Assembly (NCBI GenBank): GCA_023433405.1
Contig: JAEZCT010000025.1
Coordinates: 1-33,433 of the forward strand
Direction of reading: 5' to 3'
From: Bacillota bacterium
GTDB lineage: Bacteria > Bacillota > Clostridia > Oscillospirales > Ruminococcaceae
DNA: 33,433 nt
The number at the start of each line of letters is the position of its first letter. Within the stretch, counting starts at the first letter, position 1. The translations under genes were made by a program, and so were the position numbers. Of this stretch, positions 15,876-24,148 are shown piece after piece. The notes beneath the pieces are model-generated. The model was not told the origin of the DNA, did not search any database, and was given only the letters and a program-made list of their open reading frames with translations.

Positions 15876-15909
15876 GCGGGACAGACGCAAAACGTCTTAC
15901 TCTGCCCGC
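15876..15909 (+). other. Hairpin in the fabG-fabF gap
   Basis: GCGGG-CAGA (15876-15885) can pair with TCTG-CCCGC (15901-15909) with one bulged base; an alternative inner stem is AGACG/CGTCT. No T tract follows, so it is more likely a processing or stability element in the operon mRNA than a terminator. Confidence 0.35.
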
Positions 15910-15964
15910 TTGCGCCTAGCCTCTGCTCTTTTGGGGCAGAAACGGGAAAACGGGGGAGAAACAA

Positions 15965-17203
15965 ATGAAAAGGGTAGTTATTACAGGTATTGGCGCGTTA
16001 ACCGCGCTGGGCGCGGATACCGGTGCGTTTTGGGAGAGCATTAAGGCGGGGCGGCACGGCATATCCCCCATAGAGGGCTTTGATACCAAGGACCACGGGG
16101 TATCGCTCGCCGCCGAGATTAAGAATTTTGACCCCACCGCCTATGGGATAGAGAAGAAGGAAGCGCGGCGAATGGACCGCTACTGCCAGTACGCAATGGC
16201 GGCTGCAAACATGGCGATAAAGGATTGTGGAACCCTGTTTGAGGGGGATGACCCTTTTCGCATTGGCGTAATCGTCAGCTCCGGCATTGGCGGAATGCAA
16301 ACCAATTCCGACGAAAACCAGAAGCTGTTTGAAAAAGGCCCCAAACGCATTTCTCCTTTTTATGTTCCTATGATTATTGCCAATATCGCGGCGGGCATGA
16401 TCTCAATACGCTATGGCTTTCAGGGCAGCGCCACCTGCATCGTTACCGCCTGCGCCACCAGCGCGGATTCGGTGGGACAGGCCTTTCGCTCCATTAAGCA
16501 CGGCTACCACGATGTGATGATTGCCGGCGGCAGCGAAGCCGCTATCATCCCCATATCCATTGCGGGCTTTCACAATATGATGGCACTTTCATCCGTCACC
16601 GACCCCGACAGGGCGTCCATTCCCTTTGATAAGGAGCGCGACGGCTTTGTAATGGGCGACGGCGCCGGTGTGCTGGTGCTTGAGGAATATGAGCACGCCA
16701 AAAAGCGCGGCGCAAAGATCTATGCCGAGGTAGCGGGCTACGGCTCCACCGCCGACGCGTACCATATTACAAGCCCCGACCCCGAGGGTACGGGGGCATC
16801 CCGTGCCATGCAGCTTGCCATGGAAGAGGCGGGCCTTACGGCAGACGGGGTGGATTACATCAACGCTCACGGCACCTCCACGCCGCTCAACGATAAATAC
16901 GAAACGGCGGCGATTAAAAAGGCGCTGGGCGAGCGCGCGTATCAGGTTCCCATCAGCTCCACCAAGAGCATGACGGGGCATCTTTTGGGCGGCGCGGGCG
17001 CGGTGGAGGCCATTGTCTGCGCACTGGGCATCTCGGAGGGCGTGGTTGCCCCCACGGTTGGCTACAGGGAAAAGGATCCGGAGTGCGACCTTGACTATGT
17101 GACCGACGGTGCGCGAAAGCAGCCGGTGCGGGCGGCATTATCAAACTCCCTTGGCTTTGGCGGGCACAACGCCACCCTTTGCCTGAAGGCCCTGAGCGAG
17201 TAA
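15965..17203 (+). CDS. fabF: Beta-ketoacyl-ACP synthase II
   Basis: FabF performs the condensation step of chain elongation. The 412-residue length is standard. Active-site residues are Cys163 (TACATSAD), His302 (NAHGTSTPLND), Lys334 and His339 (STKSMTGHLLGGAGA), and the C-terminal SNSLGFGGHNATL glycine-rich loop is intact. GGGGGAG lies about 5 nt before the ATG. The stop codon TAA (17201-17203) coincides with the A end of a module M repeat, so the operon mRNA carries that hairpin immediately after fabF and before accB. Confidence 0.97.
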   Translation: MKRVVITGIGALTALGADTGAFWESIKAGRHGISPIEGFDTKDHGVSLAAEIKNFDPTAYGIEKKEARRMDRYCQYAMAAANMAIKDCGTLFEGDDPFRIGVIVSSGIGGMQTNSDENQKLFEKGPKRISPFYVPMIIANIAAGMISIRYGFQGSATCIVTACATSADSVGQAFRSIKHGYHDVMIAGGSEAAIIPISIAGFHNMMALSSVTDPDRASIPFDKERDGFVMGDGAGVLVLEEYEHAKKRGAKIYAEVAGYGSTADAYHITSPDPEGTGASRAMQLAMEEAGLTADGVDYINAHGTSTPLNDKYETAAIKKALGERAYQVPISSTKSMTGHLLGGAGAVEAIVCALGISEGVVAPTVGYREKDPECDLDYVTDGARKQPVRAALSNSLGFGGHNATLCLKALSE

Positions 17204-17312
17204 TACTAATCTCCTCATACAAAGCGGAAGGGTAGATAAAAATTCGCGTGAAAACTTATAAACCAAAGCGTTTCACTCGATTTTAATACTTTTTCATTCG
17301 GCGATTCGTATA
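17201..17312 (+). repeat. Module M hairpin element, copy 2 (fabF-accB)
   Basis: The A end TAATACTAATCTCCTCA begins with the fabF stop codon; then come arms GATAAAAATTCGCGTGAAAA and TTTCACTCGATTTTAATA, and a diverged B end CATTCGGCGATTCGTATA. The following 17313-17589 is GC-rich and contains a short open frame (17336-17572) without a ribosome binding site or recognisable similarity. I see no supported gene there. Confidence 0.8.
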
Positions 17313-17589
17313 AATTCCCATGCGACACAAATTGTATGTTTCTCGCGCGGGAAGATGATATATTTATAACAATCACATTTACGGGGGGAGCATGTCCGCG
17401 CGGGCGGATGGTAACAGCGCCTTCGTTACACGGGAGCGCAAAAAAACGGGATCGCGGTGAAAAGGGTACTCCCCCTTGGTTGAAGCGCCGCACCCCGAGC
17501 GAAGCAGGGATATATTATCGAGTATCGATACAATCCGCCCCCGGACGCGCCCCCGATAGAAAAGAACAGTAAAAAGTGAGGGAAAGCCT

Positions 17590-18075
17590 TTGGAGATGCA
17601 ACACATTACGGTAGATGAGATTAAGGAGCTGGTCAGCCACTTTGCGGTGAGCGGCCTTGGTTCCTTCACCTTGCAGGACGGCGGCTTCAGCCTGCGGCTG
17701 GAAAGCGACGCGGCGGCCTGCTCGCATACGTCGGCACCGGTTATGGCGGGTTGCGAAAGCGCTGCCTCATTCCAAGAGCCTGCCGCGGCGCAGGCTCCCG
17801 CCATATCCGACGCACCCGCAGGTGCCCCCTGTGCCCTCAAAGGCACGATGGTAACCGCGCCGGTGGTGGGAACCTTTTACCGCGCGCCATCGCCCGAGAA
17901 GCCCCCCTTTATCAAGGAGGGGCAGACGGTAAAAAAAGGCGACGTCTTGTTTATCATCGAGTCGATGAAGCTCATGAACGAGGTGGAGAGCGAGTGTGAC
18001 GGCGTTGTAGGCGAGATTTTAGTAAAGGACGGTCAGGGCGTAGAGTACGGTCAGCCGTTGATTACGCTGCTTTAG
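17590..18075 (+). CDS. accB: Biotin carboxyl carrier protein of acetyl-CoA carboxylase
   Basis: AccB carries biotin between the carboxylase and carboxyltransferase halves of acetyl-CoA carboxylase. A TTG at 17590 is the likely start, with GAGGG about 8 nt upstream; ATG 17596 is the alternative but has poor spacing. The 161 residues have an N-terminal interaction segment (1-38), a Pro/Ala-rich flexible linker (40-82) and a biotinyl domain with the thumb-like GTFYRAPSPEKPPF and the biotinylation motif ESMKLMNEV, where Lys127 receives biotin. Ser125 replaces the more common Ala of EAMKM. Followed closely by fabZ. Confidence 0.95.
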   Translation: MEMQHITVDEIKELVSHFAVSGLGSFTLQDGGFSLRLESDAAACSHTSAPVMAGCESAASFQEPAAAQAPAISDAPAGAPCALKGTMVTAPVVGTFYRAPSPEKPPFIKEGQTVKKGDVLFIIESMKLMNEVESECDGVVGEILVKDGQGVEYGQPLITLL

Positions 18076-18109
18076 CGAGCAAGCATTTGCGAAAGGATGG
18101 CACCGCCCT

Positions 18110-18538
18110 ATGCTGATGAATCAGGAACAGATAAAAGAGATTATCGCCCACCGCGACCCGTTTTTGCTTATTGACGAGATTGAGGAGCTGGAGCCGGGTG
18201 TGCGCGCGGTGGCCATTAAGCACATTAAGCAGGGTGAGGACTGGTTTCGCGGGCATTTTCCCGCACACCCTGTTGTGCCGGGGGTTTTGATTGTGGAGAT
18301 GCTGGCGCAGGCAGGGGCTGTTTGTGCGCTGAGCCTGCCTGAGAACAAGGGCAAGCTTGCGTTTTTTGGCGGCATAGATAAGCTCAAATTCCGCCGTCAG
18401 GTTTTGCCCGGGGAAACCCTGCGCCTCGAGGTGGAGATTATTCGCCTTCGTACTCAGGCCGGTGTGGGCAAGGCAACCGCCACCGTAAACGGCGAGCGCG
18501 CGGTTACCGGTGAATTAACCTTTATGTTGACTAAGTAA
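18110..18538 (+). CDS. fabZ: 3-hydroxyacyl-ACP dehydratase
   Basis: FabZ removes water from 3-hydroxyacyl-ACP to give trans-2-enoyl-ACP. The 142-residue hot-dog protein has the catalytic His49 in RGHFPAHPVVPGVL and Glu63 in IVEMLAQ, plus the HRDPFLLID motif near the N-terminus. The start may be ATG 18110 or 18116; AAAGGA lies upstream of both. It is placed between accB and accC, exactly as in the streptococcal FAS cluster. No FabA, FabM or FabN is present, so how unsaturated acids are made is not visible here. The stop codon is followed at once by a half module M. Confidence 0.96.
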   Translation: MLMNQEQIKEIIAHRDPFLLIDEIEELEPGVRAVAIKHIKQGEDWFRGHFPAHPVVPGVLIVEMLAQAGAVCALSLPENKGKLAFFGGIDKLKFRRQVLPGETLRLEVEIIRLRTQAGVGKATATVNGERAVTGELTFMLTK

Positions 18539-18578
18539 TTCATGATTTTTATACGCTTTTGAATCGGCTAGTCGCATA
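18537..18578 (+). repeat. Half module M remnant after fabZ
   Basis: ATGATTTTTATACGCTTTTG, then AATCGGCTAGTCGCATA, matches the B-side half of module M (compare 7236-7274). The A-side half is absent. It starts directly after the fabZ stop codon, repeating the pattern of other copies. Confidence 0.65.
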
Positions 18579-18678
18579 AACGCTTGCAATTCAAACGAGT
18601 ATACTGATAAGCCAGCGCAAACCGCATTTACAATTAGGATTTTTACACAACAATAGTACCGGAAGGCGAGGAATTGCC

Positions 18679-20028
18679 ATGTTTAATAAGGTGCTCATCG
18701 CAAACCGCGGAGAGATTGCGGTGCGGATTATTCGCGCCTGCCGTGAACAGAATGTGCGCACCGTCGCGGTTTTTTCCGAAGCGGACAGAAGCGCCCTGCA
18801 TACCAAAATTGCCGATGAGGCGGTGTGCATCGGTCCTGCGGCAACCAAGGACAGCTACTTAAACTCAAAGTCCATCCTCGCCGCCTGCGAGATGACGGGG
18901 GCGGACGCGGTGCATCCCGGCTTTGGCTTTTTATCCGAAAACGCCGCCTTCGCAAGGCTTTGCGAGAAATGCGGCGTTACCTTTATCGGCCCGCCTCCCG
19001 AGGCGATGGAGCGAATGGGTGATAAGGTGCGCGCTAAGCAGACGATGATTGAGGCGGGCGTGCCCGTCATCCCCGGCTCTGAGGGCGCGGTGCGAACCAT
19101 AGAGGAGGCGAAAGCCGCGGCGGAAAAAACCGGCTTTCCCCTACTCATCAAGGCGGCGGCGGGCGGCGGCGGGCGGGGCATTCGTATGGTTAAAAACGAG
19201 GAGGAGCTTGCGCCCCAGATGACGGCGGCTGCCAACGAGGCAAAGCAGTTTTTTGGCGACGACGCGGTGTACATTGAGAAGTTTCTGGTAAACCCCCGCC
19301 ATGTGGAGATTCAGGTGCTTGCCGACAGCCATGGCGACTGCGTGCATTTGGGGGAGCGCGACTGCTCGCTGCAAAGGCGCAACCAAAAAATTCTGGAGGA
19401 GGCGCCCTCCCCCTCCCCCCTTATGACCCCTCAGCTTCGCGCCAAAATGGGCGAGGCGGCAGTGCGGGCAGCCAAGGCGGCGGGGTATGTCAACGCCGGA
19501 ACCATTGAGTTTTTACTCGACGATACGGGCGCGTTCTACTTTATGGAGATGAACACCCGCATACAGGTGGAGCACCCCATTACAGAGCTTGTAACTGGCA
19601 TTGACCTTGTAAAAAAACAGCTGGAGATTGCCGCGGGCGGGCCGCTGGGGCTTACCCAAAAGGATGTAAGGCTGACGGGTCATGCCATTGAGTGCCGCAT
19701 TAACGCCGAAACGCCCGATAAGGGCTTTCGCCCCTCTCCGGGGCGCATTGTATCCCTGCACATGCCGGGAGGCCCGGGCATCCGCATTGACAGCGCGGTG
19801 TATCAGGGCTATGAAATTACCCCTTACTACGACTCCATGATCGCAAAGCTCATCGCCTTTGCACCCACCCGCGAGCAGGCGCTGCGAAAAATGCGCTGGG
19901 CGCTTGCCGAGTTTATCATCGACGGGGTGGACACTAACATCGATTTTCAGCTTTCCCTGCTAAAAAATGCGGATGTGGAGAGCGGTCGCTACGATATCGG
20001 GTTCTTAAACAGGCTTCTTGAAAAGTAA
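18679..20028 (+). CDS. accC: Biotin carboxylase subunit of acetyl-CoA carboxylase
   Basis: AccC carboxylates the biotin on AccB using ATP and bicarbonate. The 449-residue protein begins with the classical FNKVLIANRGEIAVRIIRA and contains the ATP-grasp glycine loop KAAAGGGGRGIRMV around residues 158-171, HVEIQVLAD, the EMNTRIQVEHPITE active-site segment near 290-303 and the C-terminal RPSPGRI block. A good GGAAGGCGAGG precedes the start. It lies after fabZ with a 140-bp gap containing the half repeat. Confidence 0.97.
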   Translation: MFNKVLIANRGEIAVRIIRACREQNVRTVAVFSEADRSALHTKIADEAVCIGPAATKDSYLNSKSILAACEMTGADAVHPGFGFLSENAAFARLCEKCGVTFIGPPPEAMERMGDKVRAKQTMIEAGVPVIPGSEGAVRTIEEAKAAAEKTGFPLLIKAAAGGGGRGIRMVKNEEELAPQMTAAANEAKQFFGDDAVYIEKFLVNPRHVEIQVLADSHGDCVHLGERDCSLQRRNQKILEEAPSPSPLMTPQLRAKMGEAAVRAAKAAGYVNAGTIEFLLDDTGAFYFMEMNTRIQVEHPITELVTGIDLVKKQLEIAAGGPLGLTQKDVRLTGHAIECRINAETPDKGFRPSPGRIVSLHMPGGPGIRIDSAVYQGYEITPYYDSMIAKLIAFAPTREQALRKMRWALAEFIIDGVDTNIDFQLSLLKNADVESGRYDIGFLNRLLEK

Positions 20029-20181
20029 ACGGCCTGCATGATGGTAAACCCCCGTTTTAAGCAATCTTCAAAGATATCATGAAATACTATTGGTCTGCCA
20101 ACCAAGTTTTGAAGCTACAATTTTTACAAGGAATGCAGCGCTTATTTTGCGTCGCCGCATACCGGCGAGATGGAGGTTGTG

Positions 20182-21060
20182 ATGCTCGAGGATTTATTAC
20201 AGGTAGTAAAGGCTCGTCTCGCGGAGGAGGCACAGCCTCTCTTGCACGGAAAGAGCCGCGTGAATATGCCGTCTGGGCTGTTGTTTCAATGTCCCAGATG
20301 CCGTGGCGTGGAGTTTATGGAGAACTTTGAGAACGCCGGTCGCGTCTGCCCCAAATGCTCCTATCACGCACGCCTCACCGCAAGACAGCGGCTGGATATT
20401 ACCGCGGACCCGGATAGCTTTTTGGAGTACGACAGGAATATGCGCAGCCAAAACCCCATACAGTTTACTGGGTATGAGGCTCGTCTTAAAGAGCTTAAGG
20501 CAAGCACCGGGCTTCATGAGGCGGTAGTGACAGGGCGCTGCACCATCGCCGGAGAGCCCTGTGTCATTGGCGTAATGGATTCGCATTTTATGATGGCATC
20601 TATGGGCTCGGTGGTGGGAGAGAAGATTACCCGCGCCTTTGAGCGTGCCACAGAGGAGCACCTGCCGGTTATTCTGTTTACCGCCTCCGGCGGCGCGCGA
20701 ATGCAGGAGGGCATTGTGTCCCTGATGCAGATGGCAAAGACCTCGGCGGCGGCGGCACGACATGGCAGCGGCGGCAACCTGTACATCACGGTGCTTACCG
20801 ACCCCACCACCGGCGGCGTTACCGCCAGCTTTGCAATGCTTGGGGATATTATTATTGCCGAGCCGAAGGTCTTAATCGGCTTTGCGGGACGGCGTGTAAT
20901 AGAGGCGACCATCCGCCAGAACCTGCCCGATGAGTTTCAGTCGGCGGAGTTTTTGCTGGAGCACGGCTTTGTGGATATGATTGTCGCCCGTGCCGAGATG
21001 AAGGAAACCCTGGCGCGTCTCCTGCGCATCCATCACCCAAGCATCGGCGCAGAGGCATGA
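20182..21060 (+). CDS. accD: Acetyl-CoA carboxylase carboxyltransferase subunit beta
   Basis: AccD, with AccA, transfers the carboxyl group from biotin to acetyl-CoA. ATG 20182 is preferred because GGAGG at 20172-20176 is then 5 nt upstream; the in-frame ATG at 20170 overlaps that site. This gives 292 residues. The N-terminal zinc ribbon has CPRC (Cys37, Cys40) and CPKC (Cys56, Cys59), followed by the crotonase-fold carboxyltransferase with SGGARMQEG and PTTGGVTASFAMLGD. The leader sequence around its ribosome binding site resembles that of fabK. Confidence 0.96.
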   Translation: MLEDLLQVVKARLAEEAQPLLHGKSRVNMPSGLLFQCPRCRGVEFMENFENAGRVCPKCSYHARLTARQRLDITADPDSFLEYDRNMRSQNPIQFTGYEARLKELKASTGLHEAVVTGRCTIAGEPCVIGVMDSHFMMASMGSVVGEKITRAFERATEEHLPVILFTASGGARMQEGIVSLMQMAKTSAAAARHGSGGNLYITVLTDPTTGGVTASFAMLGDIIIAEPKVLIGFAGRRVIEATIRQNLPDEFQSAEFLLEHGFVDMIVARAEMKETLARLLRIHHPSIGAEA

Positions 21061-21221
21061 CCAATGGCGCTATTTTGTACAAAAGCCATGGGGCAAGCCC
21101 TTTGACGCGAGTTATTACTCACTGTTACACCCCATAACCGAATCATAGGATATGGTGGCGGCGGGGTTTTCATCATCCCGCGCAAGGCAGAAGTTCACCA
21201 AAGGAGGAGAGGATAGGCAAG

Positions 21222-22025
21222 ATGGCGATATTGACCGCTTGGGAACGGATAGAGATTGTAAGAACCGCCGGACGTCCCACCGTACCCGAATACCTGACCA
21301 TGCTTTTTGATGATTTTACCGAGTGTCACGGCGACCGGCTGTATGGCGACGACCCCGCGATAGTTGGCGGCGTGGCAATGCTTGAAGGCAGGCCGGTAAC
21401 CGTGATTGGGCAAGTCAAGGGCCGAAACCTTGAGGAAAACAAAAAAACAAACTTCGCAATGCCCCATCCCGAAGGCTACCGCAAGGCATTAAGGCTTGCA
21501 AAACAGGCCGAGAAATTCGGCCGCCCCGTAATCTTTCTCATAGACACCCCCGGCGCATTCTGCGGGATAGAGGCGGAGGAACGCGGGCAGGGCGAGGCAA
21601 TTGCGCGTAATCTTTTGGAGCTTTCGCAGCTTAAAACCCCGGTTATATCCATCGTGCTGGGCGAAGGCGGCAGCGGCGGCGCACTGGCGCTTGCGGTATG
21701 CGACACCCTCGCCATACTCGAAAACGCCGTGTACTCCGTTATTTCACCTCGTGGCTTCGCCAGCATATTATGGAAGGATGCCGCCCGGGAACGGGAGGCT
21801 GCGAATATTCTGCGCATAACTGCGGAAGATATGCTTGAGCTTGGTATTTGCGAAACCATCATTCGCGAGCCCATTGGCGGTGCGCATAACGACCCTGTGA
21901 TAACAGCCCAAAATATCCGCAGTTTTTTAGCAGACTCGATAGAAAAATTTTCTCAAATAACTCTTGATAGTTTGCTTGCAAATAGGTATTATAGGTATAG
22001 AAAAGTTGGCAGCTTTGCGGAGTAG
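21222..22025 (+). CDS. accA: Acetyl-CoA carboxylase carboxyltransferase subunit alpha
   Basis: The alpha subunit completes the carboxyltransferase. The 267 residues are shorter than the 319 of E. coli but within the range of clostridial and streptococcal AccA, which lack part of the N-terminal helix. Motifs include TMLFDDFTECHGDRLYGDD, GQVKGR, the IDTPGAFCGIEAEERGQ oxyanion region and GEGGSGGALAL. A very strong AAAGGAGGAGAGG lies before the ATG. The 161-bp gap from accD contains a 12-bp palindrome TTTTGTACAAAA (21073-21084) of unknown meaning. Confidence 0.96.
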   Translation: MAILTAWERIEIVRTAGRPTVPEYLTMLFDDFTECHGDRLYGDDPAIVGGVAMLEGRPVTVIGQVKGRNLEENKKTNFAMPHPEGYRKALRLAKQAEKFGRPVIFLIDTPGAFCGIEAEERGQGEAIARNLLELSQLKTPVISIVLGEGGSGGALALAVCDTLAILENAVYSVISPRGFASILWKDAAREREAANILRITAEDMLELGICETIIREPIGGAHNDPVITAQNIRSFLADSIEKFSQITLDSLLANRYYRYRKVGSFAE

Positions 22026-22219
22026 CCCTTGCGCGCGTAAGGCGCAGTTGAAGGCCTTCCTTTTTTGGCCATAGAACAAACGCAAACGAACAAAGATTGG
22101 CAACACGGCACTGTCGAATTTTTCATTTGGCCAATGACTGTCGTCTCTCTGGCGGCTGCTTTGGCTTAGCAAGGCCCATATGGTCATATTCTATTACAAT
22201 ATTTTAGGAGGATACTTAT

Positions 22220-22447
22220 ATGGTATACGAAAAGGTAAAACAGATTATCTGCGACCAGCTTGACCTTGAGGAAGACGTGGTAACGCTTGAGGCAAACATT
22301 CTTGAGGATCTGGGCGCCGACTCTCTGGATATCGTCGACCTTGTGATGTCGCTGGAAGAAGAGTTTGACATCGAAATTCCCGACGAGCAGGTTGAGAACA
22401 TTAAAACCGTCGGCGACATCGTAAAGTATATTGAAGCTGAGGTCTAA
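22220..22447 (+). CDS. acpP: Acyl carrier protein
   Basis: AcpP carries growing acyl chains on 4'-phosphopantetheine. The 75-residue acidic protein has the attachment site Ser35 in LGADSLDIVDL and the second-helix region EEEFDIEIPDEQ. AGGAGG lies 8 nt before the ATG. In streptococcal clusters acpP follows fabH; here it is at the 3' end of the cluster, 194 bp after accA, a distance that leaves room for its own promoter. A terminator follows at 22567. Confidence 0.97.
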   Translation: MVYEKVKQIICDQLDLEEDVVTLEANILEDLGADSLDIVDLVMSLEEEFDIEIPDEQVENIKTVGDIVKYIEAEV

Positions 22448-22566
22448 GCGCCCTTGGCTTAGCCCTTTGTTCACGATTGCCCTGCAATGCTATTGCCAGA
22501 GCAATTTGCCTCTAAGCGATTTTTTAGTTATGCAGTCATTGTTGTATTAGCTATGCACTTGTAATG

Positions 22567-22604
22567 TAACCGGCCCGAAGGTGAAGCCTGAGGGTCGGTT
22601 TTAT
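22567..22604 (+). terminator. Terminator of the FAS cluster
   Basis: AACCG-CCC and GGG-CGGTT form an interrupted stem around a loop of about 16 bases, followed by TTTAT. A further CCTTCCG/CGGAAGG pair (22610-22638) lies just downstream, before the hydrolase gene. Confidence 0.65.
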
Positions 22605-22697
22605 CATAGCCTTCCGGCGACTGCAAAAAAACGGAAGGGGGAGGCTGCAATTGACTTGCAACACGCTTAACGGAACCAGTGTGAGAAAGGAATACTT

Positions 22698-23528
22698 ATG
22701 AAGGATTACACAAAGCTGCTGCCGGAGCATATTGAAAAGTTCATTGGAGAGCAAGACCTGTTTGTGGAGATTTACGAAAGCCAAAGCACCATGCCCGGTA
22801 CAACAAAAGCACCTCCGCTGTTATTTGTGCATGGGGCATATACCGGCAGCTGGATGTGGAGCAAGTACATCCCCCATTTTCTCAAGGACGGCTGGAAATG
22901 TATTGCGATGAATTTAAGAAGCCATTACAAGAGCCGCTCCATGGATTTAACCAGAACCACCTTTGAGGATTACCTTGCAGATATCAAGGAGATCATTGCC
23001 CAGTGCGGCGAGGCGCCCATCCTCATCGGCTTTAGCCTGGGCGGAACCCTGAGCCAGAAGATTGCCGAAACCGAGAGACTTGCGGGTCTCGTGCTTATCG
23101 ATTCCTCCCTCTGCAAGGAGGTCAATGAGCTTGAGCCCTACGAATCACCTGTCGAGTTTCCCTTTGACCTTATTGTGCCCGCTCCTGCCCGGGAGGAACG
23201 CGTCAGCCCGGATGAATCGGAGGAGGATATCGCTTTTCAAAAAAAATACCTTTCCATGGAGTCCTCCCTCGCATTTCGCTCCAGCGCGTGCTGGGCTAAA
23301 GGAATCGAGGGGATTTCTGTTAACAGCGCCTTGGTTACCTGCCCGGTTTTGGTGATACGAGCGGTAAACAGCGAGTCGGACGACCGGCGCGGCAAGGCGG
23401 AAGCCGCCTATTACCGCGGGGAGTATACCGGCCTACAGGGTACCACCCATACCGGGCTGCTGGTAGGTCAGCGGTATCTTGAGGCGGTGGATCGGATATT
23501 GGCATGGCTAAAACATGTAAAAGCTTAA
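22698..23528 (+). CDS. Alpha/beta-fold hydrolase
   Basis: The 276-residue protein has the alpha/beta hydrolase pattern: LLFVHGAYTGSWMW (41-54, oxyanion hole), nucleophile Ser113 in the elbow GFSLGG, an acid position probably at or near Asp94 or Asp128, and a C-terminal His in TTHTGLL. GAAAGGA precedes the ATG. It lies just 12 nt upstream of ppnP, so both are probably cotranscribed. Substrate cannot be predicted; esterase or lactonase activity is a reasonable guess only. It comes after the FAS terminator, so it need not belong to lipid metabolism. Confidence 0.85.
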   Translation: MKDYTKLLPEHIEKFIGEQDLFVEIYESQSTMPGTTKAPPLLFVHGAYTGSWMWSKYIPHFLKDGWKCIAMNLRSHYKSRSMDLTRTTFEDYLADIKEIIAQCGEAPILIGFSLGGTLSQKIAETERLAGLVLIDSSLCKEVNELEPYESPVEFPFDLIVPAPAREERVSPDESEEDIAFQKKYLSMESSLAFRSSACWAKGIEGISVNSALVTCPVLVIRAVNSESDDRRGKAEAAYYRGEYTGLQGTTHTGLLVGQRYLEAVDRILAWLKHVKA

Positions 23529-23540
23529 GGAGGAGAAGCC

Positions 23541-23867
23541 GTGAGTCAGTTTGAGAATGTAACGGTAGTGAAAAAGGCTAATGTGTATTTTGACGGCAAG
23601 GTAACCAGCCGCGCGGTGTTGTTTGCGGATGGCAGCCGAAAGACCCTGGGTATCATCCTACCCGGCGAATATGAGTTCGGCACGGCGGATAAAGAGGTGA
23701 TGGAGGTTCTGGGCGGCAGGCTGGAGGCCTTATTACCCGGCAGCACCGAATGGGCGGTGTTTGAGGCAGGGCAGTCCTTTGAGATTCCCGCAAACTCAAA
23801 GTTTAAGGTCGCGGCCAAAGAGGTCTGCGATTACTGCTGCTCGTATATTAATACTATTCTCCGATAA
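23541..23867 (+). CDS. ppnP: Pyrimidine/purine nucleoside phosphorylase, PpnP (YaiE) family
   Basis: PpnP is a small cupin-like enzyme that splits nucleosides with phosphate. The 108 residues (GTG start, AAGGAGGAG upstream) show ANVYFDGKVTSRAV, TLGIILPGEYEFGTADKEVMEVLGG, LLPGSTEWAVFEAGQSFEIP and a Cys/Tyr-rich end, matching the roughly 94-residue E. coli protein. The last five codons (Asn-Thr-Ile-Leu-Arg) and the stop lie inside a module M repeat that starts at 23849. They extend past the usual family end (YCCSYI here, YLCRYL in E. coli). The function is probably unaffected, because the cupin core is complete. Confidence 0.9.
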   Translation: MSQFENVTVVKKANVYFDGKVTSRAVLFADGSRKTLGIILPGEYEFGTADKEVMEVLGGRLEALLPGSTEWAVFEAGQSFEIPANSKFKVAAKEVCDYCCSYINTILR

Positions 23868-23953
23868 AAGTGTTGATAAAAATCCGCGTCAAAATCCATA
23901 AATTAAAGATTTTGACTTGATTTTTATACACTTCTTAATCGGATAATAGTATA
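23849..23953 (+). repeat. Module M hairpin element, copy 3 (overlaps ppnP end)
   Basis: The A end TAATACTATTCTCC aligns with TAATACTAATCTCC of copy 7 (30906) and then continues with GATAAAAATCCGCGTCAAAA, a loop, and TTTTGACTTGATTTTTATA, to the B end CGGATAATAGTATA. The first 19 bases are the 3' end of ppnP. Confidence 0.85.
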
Positions 23954-23966
23954 AGGATTAAAGCAG

Positions 23967-24066
23967 TGCCCTTGCTTTTCGCCCTGGCCTGTAGTTCTTC
24001 CTTTTTCCCCACTCCCGCCACACAAGGCCATTTTGGTGCCAGGGTTACGGGGGATACTCGATTATA
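23967..24066 (+). repeat. Module R repeat, shortened
   Basis: CCCTTGCTTTTCGCCCTGG, CTTCCTTTTTCCCCACTCCC and CACACAAGGCC are followed by GGTTACGGGGGATACTCGAT, as in the R module at 33058-33162. The first part of R, including the CCTTCGGC end, is missing. It follows module M after about 13 bp. Confidence 0.85.
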
Positions 24067-24080
24067 TTTTTCCTGAAGGC

Positions 24081-24133
24081 AAAAAACAAGCCGGATGGTT
24101 TTGCGTCCTTATCGGGCAAAACCATCCGGCTTG
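24081..24133 (-). terminator. araA rho-independent terminator
   Basis: CAAGCCGGATGGTTTTGC and its perfect complement form an 18-bp stem with an 11-base loop; on the minus strand six T residues follow. It lies 15 nt beyond the araA stop codon. Confidence 0.95.
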
Positions 24134-24148
24134 TGTCGAATATTGGTA

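Noticed and set aside
17336..17572. 78-codon open frame between fabF and accB
   Set aside because: It lacks a ribosome binding site and has an Arg/Pro/Gly-biased composition typical of GC-rich non-coding frames.
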